A DNA stretch of 64,000 nucleotides from Atopsyche davidsoni (taxonomy: Eukaryota > Arthropoda > Insecta > Trichoptera > Hydrobiosidae), in NCBI GenBank assembly GCA_022113835.1, contig JAILWY010000020.1, positions 6,233,501-6,297,500 on the forward strand. The letters run 5' to 3'. The notes below the pieces were generated by a model, which saw only the letters and a list, made by a program, of their open reading frames with translations, did not search any database and had not been told where the DNA came from. A program made the translations under genes and the position numbers. This document shows, piece after piece, positions 13,801-25,034 of this stretch (position 1 is the first letter of the stretch; every line of letters begins with the position of its first letter).

Positions 13801-16800
13801 GAGTATTCCTCGTTTATTTCGCGGAGAGATTCTGCATTCTTGGACGGTATCCAGGACACTATCTACATCGGGATCGCACTCGGAGAAATCAAAACACCCC
13901 TCTCTGCTGCAAGCGAACTGCGATACTCTTCGTTGAATAGTTGACTCAGTATTCAGAGTTAGTGTGTCCTTTTTATGTGGCACACAAAACGTTTACACGT
14001 CAACAGATTTGGTTAATTAAAAAAAAAAAAAAAAAAAATCAGAATCACAGCTTATTTGAACAGTGAGCTGTCGATCGTAGACTTATTTGTAAATCACTCA
14101 AATAACACCGCACGAATGTTTGATCGCACTTCTGAAAACAAGCTGCAGTTTTGGAAGCACTGGCGCAGGTCGGGTTACGCGGGTTGTCGGGTACGTCGGG
14201 TTGTCGTCGCGTTGCTAGGCAATGAGCGGCTGAAGGAAATAGCGTCGGGCAGACTGTGGACGCGACGCCGGCTGGCGTCTATTTCGGACGCCCGCGTCCC
14301 TCTCGCTCTCGCCGGGCGCGGCGGCGCGCGGGGGAGAGGGACGCCGCTACTGACGCGCGTCGAATCACGTGAAAATTTGACGTTGACAAATCGCTCACGG
14401 GCAAAGCTGAGAATTGAAACGGACCCGCGGGATAAGTGAATTTAGATTGAGAGGAAAACTCGAAAGCTGGGCGAATCGCTTTCAACAGGTCGACACAGGG
14501 GGTGGGTTTAATTTGTTTTTATGTTTGACTACTAACAAATTGACATGCTGGACGCGTCGCCCTGTCATTTAGATATTTAGAATTTTGTATACAACAACAC
14601 GATCGACAACGATTTCAGCGCAGATCAGTTAAAAGTAAAACTTCTTAGACCATCGAAATCAATATTATTCAGAAGTTATACGACGTTACAAGTCCACGAA
14701 ATATCAACAGAAGAATCCGCCTTCCATGAACTATGCGCGAATCGACGAATTCAGAAAGCAGGAATTGTATTTAGTGAGGCTGAAGAAACGCGTCTTGCGG
14801 CCTGTCTTACGGCAGGGTAAAATGTAAACGAGTCGCACAGTGTAAATCCAGACGCGCGGAGCATCAACAAGTCGCACAGTGTGCGCGTGCAAGTGGTCGC
14901 GCGCAGGGTGATTCGGAATGGACGACGCGCGTGCTCAGATCAGAGGCCGCGTGGCTGGGGAGACGGCCGGCGGGGCACTGGCGGGGCACTGGCGGGGCAC
15001 TGGAGGGGCACTAGAGGGGCACTGGGGGGCACAGGCGGGGCGGCGGGGCGGCGGGGCGTCGCGGCGCCCGGAGCGGCTTGGCGCGCTGCCGCCGCGGCGC
15101 CCAGAATAGCTGCGCTGCGAGGCGCGAACACCGACCAGTGGGCGCGGGAACTCCCCGACGCAGCGAAGCCTGCACTCCTCATCAAGAAAATCTTTAACGT
15201 CTGTCTTCTGCAGGGGTACTTCCCCGCGCATTGGAAGTGCCCTAACGTCATCCCCATCCACAAGCCCGGAAACGACAAAGCCCTACCGGTGAGCTACAGG
15301 CCAATAAACTCCTCGAGAGGATTACCCTCAAGAGATGCCTTCCTTTCAACCAGAAGGCCGTCCGGAACCAACAGTTTGGCTTCAGGGCCGACCACTCGAC
15401 CTCCAAACAGTTCATCCGACTGACAGACCACGTGACGAAGGGCCTCAATGTGTGATTAGGCACATTAGTTCATATATAGAAGATGATTTAAAGAAACTCT
15501 CAGAAAAATATCATCGTGATTTGTGTGGAATCACGATGATATTCCATCTTCTATATATGAACTAATGTGCCTCATCATATTAGTAATAATATAATAAACC
15601 CGTAATGGGTAATAAATACGCATCTGATTAACCAATCCATAAATAGATATAAAGGCCTCAATATGCGCAATAAGACCGGCATGGTCTTCATGGACATAGA
15701 GAAGGTCTTCGACACGGTCTGGCACAAGATGTTCGTGTCGGGAGTCCCTCTCTACATCGTCGATGTACTAGCTTCATTTCTCAGTGACAGACAATTTGCC
15801 GTCACACTTCCGGGGGCCTCCTCCAGCCGGGGTCCCCCAGGGCTCAGTTACTTTTCTCCCACTTTATTAGCGACCTCCTCGTACCTAGCCCTCTACGCTG
15901 ACGACACAGCGTGCTATACCACCTCGCGAGACCCCACTCAAATCACGAAACACCTCCAGAAGGGATTCGATACCATCAGCTCCTCTTACAAGTCCTGGAA
16001 AGTCAAGGTCAATCAGGGCAAGACCGAGGCAATCGTTTTCTCCTGCAGCCCACTCGAAGCCAGTTAGTTTGCTGCAACCTGCTTGTAGCATGTAGTTTAT
16101 CCGAACAGAGACGCGAATGTGAGTTAGTTTACCGGCTCGGCAATAAAGGACGCAATTTTTTTTTACCGATTTTTGGCAGGCAAATTGAGGATACGAAGAT
16201 CGAAGAGTTTACATTGATCGTTGCAAAGCCTGCGCTCGAATACTTGGCGAGCGAGTCAATGAAAGGGGATCGAGTTTTAGGAGATGATCCAAAATTGCGC
16301 AGACCAAAAACTTGACGAACTTCGTGATTTCAACTGAAGGCTGTTTTGGGGCAAGTTATTTCAATAGATTATAATAGCGTTTTATTCAATAATCGTCAGC
16401 GTAATTGTATTCGCCTACAACTGCTGTCCTGAGTGGTCTAGGGAAGCGATCGCACTCCGAGACTAATCTACCTGGGCAGTGTCGCCGGATTAGATGTGAG
16501 ATAAAGGAGATATATGTGAGAGACCTTTGCGTGTCGGGGCGGTAATTGAAACAACCGAGTGTCAAACAGAAGAACGCCGTCGTTCCAGTCGATTTGTAGG
16601 TGAATCCTAACCTAAAAACATATTGCACTGGCACACCGGTCGCTGTAACTGAGCAAACACTTGGACTCGTGCTGCGATAGTCGTGGAGGCGCTTTTCTCT
16701 CAGGCCGACCCTGGCCGGCGCCGACCGCTGCAATTAACCTTATTTATCTATTCTGTAATACAATACACCCGAACTCACGCTGCGACATCGAAAACAAACA

Positions 16801-19800
16801 AGCGGCAGCTCAGCAAGCGTAAAAGGAAACCCAATCAATACGTTAAAAAATTACCTACTCTACAGCAAAATATTTTAAATTTTTATATCCGCGCCAGTCG
16901 CAAGGGGTGTTGATTATTTTCCGCCTTGAGACGCACTGAGCAGAGATTCGTTCTTAGAGGTTATTTGAAACCATCTAACCGTTAGGTCGGGGTCGAGGGC
17001 CGCAAGCAAATCCTATTGGACCATAATGTGGAATTCAAAAACCGAATTACAGAAAAACTAGTTGAACCTTTGGACTTCTCCGGGAATATGCAACAAGTAA
17101 GCGCAATTACATTTATCTTCATTCTTAGTCTTCCATCGTTTCGGTCTCGGAGAATGATGAACATATAAAAACGACGGCTGCTAAAATTGACGAACACATT
17201 GGGTGAGAGCAATTATGAAATATTACCATGAAATTCTAAATGGGCTAGTTTTGATCAACTTTGCAAAGTAAAAAAGTCTAAATGAGCTACACTTTGAACT
17301 CACTGAAAGAAAGTGTTCTACCCGCGGGTTTATCGAGCGCCCCTCGCGCGTGAGGAAATTCCAGGCGATTAGGTTATATAAATGTTACCAATAACAAAAG
17401 TTATTACGAGAGGTCATCGCGAGCTGGAGAACAATACATAAGACAACACACACGGAGCTATAAAACTGCTAAGTTAAAAAAACAATTATCTTCAATATTT
17501 TTGATAGAAAGAAAACGGTGGAACTCCGTTTTGATATTTTTAAATAAAAATTATCTCAGTGATTTTTCCACGTTTTCCACTTGTGACCGGTTTCGTCAAC
17601 TTATCTCGTTGACATTTTTAAACAATGTTTGAATTAGTGAACCGGGTCACAAATAAAAACCGAAGCAGAATACTAAACGAGGCTAATATAATATATTATT
17701 TACACAAAATATATAAACAAAAAAAACGCAATTACTATCCATAATAATAATATCCTTTGTATGTGTGTGTATGTATGTTTCATTTTTTGCTTCTCTATAG
17801 AATATCTTAAAAGATACAACGCTGATTTTTTGCATGTAAGTTCAGTGAGTTTTTCCGCAGTTATGTGCCGAATTTCAAGACGATGGAATAATATTTTCAT
17901 TCATAAACTAATTGAATAAAACTATAAAATATGCTTCAGCGAGTTTCAATATGTACGAATTGTGGGATTCTGTTGTTCACCGCGAGAATTTCAAATTTAG
18001 AATTTTCCAAATAAAGAACAGTCAGTGAAAGTGACACGAAATGAGCAGCGTCTTTTTAAAATTCGAATATTCAGCCAAACATATGTTCAAACGCTATTGC
18101 ATCGTTCATCGAGTACGTCATTCTGTGACGGGCTACATTTTTAGTATATCAATAAAAATAAAAAATAAAATATTCTGCTTCAATAAGAATCTCACGGGGA
18201 GGTAGAATGACACATCCACGATACGGGCCGCTCGAGACCCGCCGGCGGTCTCCGATGAAGATTTATCGAGGCATCCCAGGAATGAGGGATCAGCTCAGGT
18301 CTGCACCGGAATAGGCCGCGTGCCGGGCGAGCGTCAAGGCCACCGGGGGATGATCGTGACAGTTCGATGCGGGATGGGACGCTATGATTAGCCGACGATC
18401 GACGATATGACGTCGGACTATCGCTCGCAGGCTCTGAGACGCGACCTCGACATTCGGGCGCGGAGGTGATAAGCGAGCCCGTCGGTGTTTGCGCTGCGCT
18501 GTCGCCGGCACTTAGCGCCTGCAGGGGGCCAGCGGGCGGGCAGGCGGACAGGGCTGGCCCCGCAACACATTTTCAAGCAACCGATTCACTTCCGAAACAA
18601 CGAAAAAAAGAATTTCATATCGTATCGATTCCACTTGTGCATGTTTATATATATATATATATATGTTATATATGTTAATATATATAATAATTCTTACAGC
18701 TGTCCTGTTGCGTTGCTGGTGTGTGGATAGGCGCACTTATCAGAGCCATGCAACAATATGGCGAGTCGAAGATTACGCAACACATGACGTCACGCGGCGC
18801 GGCTTCCACGGGTGGAAAGTGATCCCGTATCGAACGCCAGGGGCGGCTCGGGCGGGGCTGGTGGAGACCAGTGCAGCTTCTTCAGTTCAGAGCCCTGCGA
18901 ACCTCGATGGAGGGGCTGCTCTGTCGAAGAGTGGTTGTCAGACAACGGAGAACGAGTGAGGCAAAAAATATTTTTTTTTCTTTTACGTCATACAATACTT
19001 GGTCCTGCGAGCGTTGGAGCTTTCAAGGTTCGGCTTTGATAGTAACGTACATGGATTTCTCTATTTTCGTTATTGAATTGTGTACAGAAAAATATGTGCA
19101 AAAAAACTATTTTTTGCATTACTCGATGAATATGCGATTCGATAGTTTGCGGTTAAAAAGTGATACTGCTACGTGCCAAGGGCGCGCACGAACCTTACGT
19201 TGATGAAATTGCAATCCCGTGCAATCTTTTTTGAGATAAAAGAAACGGTGCAATTTCAAGTCATTTTAAATATTAAAAAAATACTCGCACGTGATCAACA
19301 GATCAACGTGATTGTTGTCGTATAACGTACATGACGAAGAGTGAGACTTCCTTCACCTGTGATGCTCAAAGACAAACACCTGTACTATTTTTACATCACG
19401 CGCGCCGGCTCTGTGGCTGCTCTCCGCGCTTTCAATCTGCGAGCATATCGTTATCACCAAAGTAAACTGCTGAAGACAATCGGTTCAAGGTCAATGAAGT
19501 GGGTTACGTTCAAGAAGACAGCGTCAGGGGTGCTCTCAAGGTCGACGTTGAGTGTTTTTTGCGCTATGGCGGGTTTGCAGAGCGCTCTGAAGTGCATGCA
19601 AGCAATGAGCACTGCATGTCCTGCTTAGTATTTATAAATTTGCAAGACTTTACAAACATTTTATTATATATATATAATTACACATATATTGTGTACACAG
19701 AGTAAGTTAAATAACAAAACCATGACACAGAATAACTTTCATTGTTGGCGGTTGGCCAACAATTGACTAATTGTTTGAAATTCACCAGTCCAGGGGAGCA

Positions 19801-22800
19801 CTAAAAGTAAATTTAAAAGTATCTATTTTTGTAAAATTTTATTTCTTACGTTTATTGTGTTTAATACGAGATGCGTTATTTTTACACTGTATATATAAAA
19901 TACTATTATTTAGTATATATTTAGACAATGGCGTACGATTCGCTGCTAATACCATGTAGAGTAAATAAAAACAATCAAATCTTTTATACTATTAATAATC
20001 TGTATCAAATAAACTCAGACGACCGTAGTTTTTTTTTTTAATTAGGCTGCAAATAAACCGGAATATTCCCAGAATGAATGAATTGACTTAAATCCTGAAA
20101 AATGAGTAAAGGGTCAAGGGCAAAGGTTTCGTTTCAATCGAGCAGGACGTGCAGGAGGTGAGCTTTCTTGAGTGAAAATACACAGGGGCTTTCCAAAACC
20201 AGGACAATGGGTTCGTCATCTCCTTCAACACTAGATTTCCCAAGATTTTGTGTATACCTATAAAGCCCAAAAGCAGTCAAAACGACTGCTTTGTGAAAGT
20301 GATGATGTTGCAGTTGATCTTTGTGGGTCTTCGTGTTCTGATAAATTTTTCTGTCTTGCAGCTCTGTATTCGGTGAAAAGCTGTTCTGCTTATTGAAACA
20401 AGAACTCTTTTCGTTTCTTTATATGTCTTTATTCTGTCAATCAGATGCGTATTTATTACCCATTACGGGTTTATTATATTAGTAAACAGTGCTTGAAAAT
20501 CACTTAATATTAGTTGGCCTGGGCACATTGGTTTACATGTAGAGTATGATTGTTAAAAATTCTCGATAAACGGAAGTGATTCGTTAGTACAAGGGTTAGT
20601 ACACCGGCCATGTAAGCCAGGGGATGTGGGTTCAAATCCCACACAAATCACGATGATATTTTTCTGAGAGTTTCTTTAAATCATCTTCTATGTATGAACT
20701 AATGCGCCTTATCATATCAGTAATAATAAAATACTTGAGTGATTTTCCACGTGTTGTTTTTTATCCGACCACCAAAAAACTTGTACCTAACCTAACCTAA
20801 CCCAACGAATCGAGCGGTCATGGAAATCTGCAAAGGAACGAAATAAACGCCACAGCGGGACTCATCGTCACATGATAGATTATTATCTCTGCGAGTACAT
20901 GTACATTAAAAAAAAATTTGGCGGTCGGATAAAAAACAAGTACCGAAAAGTGGGGGATTGAAAATCGAGCGCACTACATGAGTTGCGAAAAAAAAAAAAA
21001 CTGACGCATAAATGCGTGGCGAAGAGATGACAGCAATTTGTCGGTCGTGTTGCCCCGCGAGCGCGGGCCGGGCAGTTGTAAACAAACGCGGGGGCGCGGG
21101 GGCGCGGGGGGCGCGGGGGCGGGGGCGGGGGCGGGGAGGGGCGCGGGCATGAATGGGCGCTCGATAGGGCGGCGCCTGCGCGGGCGGGCGCCCCTGCTCG
21201 CCGGACACGCGGGCAGTCGCACGCTCCTTGCGGAATAGCGGACAAGTGTTGTTGAAAAAATTTACATTCTTTGCATTCACGAGAAAATATTGTTATTGTT
21301 TAAAAAAATTGACATCGATGGTTACAAAATGAATCTATCATATCTAGACGTGATCTACTTCCCCGCTCTCCCCGTTCCGTTGCTAGTGCATGGCTGCCAT
21401 TCTGTACCCTGATCGGTTATGGAGTAGTGGACTTGGAATGACCTACACAAGTACATTGACATAAGAATACAAGGAGTATCAGATCTAAACGCCAGAGCTT
21501 TGTAAGGAATATAATACAATAATGCTATTGGGCGGCAGCTTTTCATTCCAATACAAAACTGCGGTGTTGAAGGACCACCCTATGCCCGCGGACACCATGG
21601 CGCCCGCCGACCGTTTTACGTGTGCCCGCCGCTGCTTTAATGAATAAAAAATATTTAAATGTTATGAAAATTATATTTAAAGCGAAAAGAATTAATATTA
21701 TTTATTTGACATAAAAATATAAATTAAATATATTTTGGTGCCCGCCGCCCGACCGGCAGACTAGAATGTGCTCTTGGGTGCAAAAAGGTTGGGGACCCCT
21801 GCCCTACACTATTTTCCCCTTAGAAAACCTACAGCATGTACTCAGCATGAGTACATGCCCAGTAAAATGTTCGCCAACCTCCTCTGAGGAGAGGCACTTG
21901 ATGAAGAAGATTTAGACGTATTTCCGGGTTTTTGGAGCCGCTTTTGAGTATCGTTCTCAGATGATTTTGTCATGATGTCACTATGCTAAGGATATTCCCA
22001 GCATCAGGACCGAAACAGAACACAGAATATATAATTATTGTATCACGTAAAGTACGACCGAATGAGTGAGACCGGCCCTGGATAGAAATATGTTCGACGA
22101 AATGATCGCCGACCTCCTCCGAGGAGAGGCACCAGAAGGAAAAGAAGTAAAGTTCAATAAATTCCGCATTTTCAAAATGGGATTATCGTCGACAGAAAGT
22201 ATCGGAGGAAATCCGTATTAATATTTTGAATAAAATAGTATGCCACGTTTTATTTCACAGGTGACCGGTTTCGCCCACCTGTTGCGTTGCCATCGTAACA
22301 GGTTGGCGAAACCGGTCACTTTATAAACAAAACACGGAGAAAAACATACATACGATAAAAAGTAAAAATTTGAAATAGAAATATCGATAATTGTTAGTTA
22401 TATGTAAACTGATTTTTGACATTATTTAGTGTCGGTAGGATTGGGTTAAGTAAGTGCGATTAATTTTTTTTTTTTTTTAAAAGATTATTCATATTCAATT
22501 GAAAACCGCACGGGCTCTTTGAATAATTACTTTATCGTTTCTGTTTACTCGTAATGTTTTCACAATATGATTTATTGTGTATAGTGTGTAATTGTTAACG
22601 TGTTCGTGTAAAAAAGGAGGTTCGCATCAATCACGGGAGGCTCGCTTTCGGGTGCTGACACATCAAACTATCGGGAAATCGCAGATAACTATTTTCATCG
22701 AATTTTTATAAAATTAATCATAATTTAAGAAAGATTGAAAGAAAAAACGCTCGGACTCTCAAGGACACGGTTTTGGATATTTTGAGATTTGAAACTGATC

Positions 22801-24990
22801 AAGTCATTTTGAGAAGTTTTACAAAAGACAAAATAAAATTGAGATCAACATTGAACTTCTAATCTCTTTGATTGTAGATGATTTGATTTCACGCACTCCT
22901 GATGCCTCTTGAACCGGCAAAGTTCTTCGAGAAGACCTGTGACGAGTCCAGGGTAGTCGAAAATATATAGGTTTTAGGTTTTTAGCTCAATAAGCGTAAG
23001 ACATCAAATCGTAAATACGAGTACTAAAGGAGTCAAGAATTCACTCTAGTGAGCTGAGTCTCGCCGCTCGTTTTTTTTAAAATTAATTTTGAACAATTTC
23101 ATCATGTTTAAAATATTTTTTCAAAATTAAAACCGACAGGGTGTTTATTGTAATATTTAAAGACATCGCAGTTGAGTTTCCTGTCGAGAGAAAATACTGC
23201 AAAACCATATATAAGTACATGTTGGGATTTGTTCTTATTGCATCATACATTTCCAGGAAAGTCAATAAGCCCCAGCCCCGCCTTAGATTGTTGCGCATTA
23301 TAAAATAATGCATTAACTGATACGGAAAGATTAACAAAATCCTGTAATCTTTTATAATTTATTTTTTATAATAAACTTAGCCAGCGGCGCTCGGCGGTTG
23401 GTGCGCGAGCGGGCAAAGTCCCCGGAGTATGAAATTAATTAAAAAACGGTCCAAAAGACTGCTATATTTTTCTCTAGGAGCTCTTTCGCCTTTCAAAAGC
23501 ATCGGCGACCTATCTGAGCGAGGACCGACACGAGCTTTCAATGATCATGACAATCGCCACGTCGGTGGGGATGGTCCATATTTAAGTTCATTCTCTCATC
23601 TCCTTGACCATTTGATAACTCAAAAATACTATAAAACAAATACGCCAACAATCAAAAATACAAAGTGAAAAAGTTAAACATTTTATACAAGTTTGTTAAC
23701 AGGTGTGAATAAAATGGTAATAGAGTTTGCCACGAAGTGTTCTCAAAAATGGATTAAGATTAAATGCATGTGTGGTTTTTTATTGACCGGATCGATTGGA
23801 TATTTTATTAGCGCGGGATTAAAGTTTAAAGTCGACAGTTGATAACAATCATACTTAAGTTATAAACCTACATCGTAAAAGTTACGCAGCCATTTATTGC
23901 GATTTGCACAAGGTAATAAAGAAGATAAAGAAATATCTCTAATCTAGGCGGATCTTCGACCTCGTTTGGAAAAGCGCATTCAAGCACTGATGATGATCAT
24001 GATTTGTTATCTTTTCCCTTTTATTACTTCGTTATTTTATTTTTAAATATTTATTTAAAAAAATATATAAATTTCTCTCCCAAGTCCCTGTCCGACCTCA
24101 TTCGTTCGTACGATTCTTTAAACTTTTACTTTCTTTTTTAAAATATGCAGCACAATCACTAACCGTGTTATCTATCTGCCTATCCACTTAAAAAATGCAT
24201 TAATTGATTTATTTACTCGAAAGAATCGATTTTTCGAGTTCGTGTACTTGACGACGCCCATTACCGGTGAAAATAAAAACTCCACCTTAATGTGACGAAC
24301 TGCATTCTCGGTATTGATATCCTATCGATATATTATATCAAAGTGCTAGATCTGGTATCTGGCGGTGCACAAAGTTGCGCCTCTCGAGCGACTAATTGAG
24401 CACTTAGATTTATTAGTAGATTAAGAAACAATTATCGATCGGAAGATCAAACAAAAATACTAAAAATACCCAATTCCGCAATCTCCAAATTTTTATTAAA
24501 ATTGTGAGGAATAAATGTTGACTGAATGGCATGATTTTCGTAAAAAAATATTTTAAGTAAAATAATATAAAATACGATAGCGTCAACTTAAAAGGTTAGC
24601 GAAACCGGTCATCAATAAAATTTAAAAAATTGCGAAAATCACAAAAGTATTTCATTTAAAATATTAAAATGCAATTCCTCCGAGTATTTTCTGTCAAAAT
24701 TATTGTATATATGAATATTAATTTTTAACAAATTTTTTAAACGTTGTATTAACGAAACATTTATTTTGTAAAAAATTTATTGAATCAATGAATGCGTTCA
24801 CAGATTTTCTGTGCCATCGAACATAAATAAATTTAAAAAAACAAATACGCGACACAATACCCAAGAACTGAATATTTTAGAAAAAAACGACCGGCAAGCA
24901 AGCGTGTCGGAAAATTCTCCAGCATCCTCCCCCGACCCTATTCAGGTTATCTGCATCTGGAAACCTTCCACAATACGTTTTAATCGTTTT

Positions 24991-25034
<44 letters not shown>

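Noticed and set aside
20786..20803. (CCTAA)3 as an interstitial telomere
   Set aside because: Three units are too few to call and lie inside a short transposable element.
23083..23337. 84-codon minus-strand open frame
   Set aside because: Partly hydrophobic but without recognisable motif, splice sites or homologous neighbour; length is within chance.
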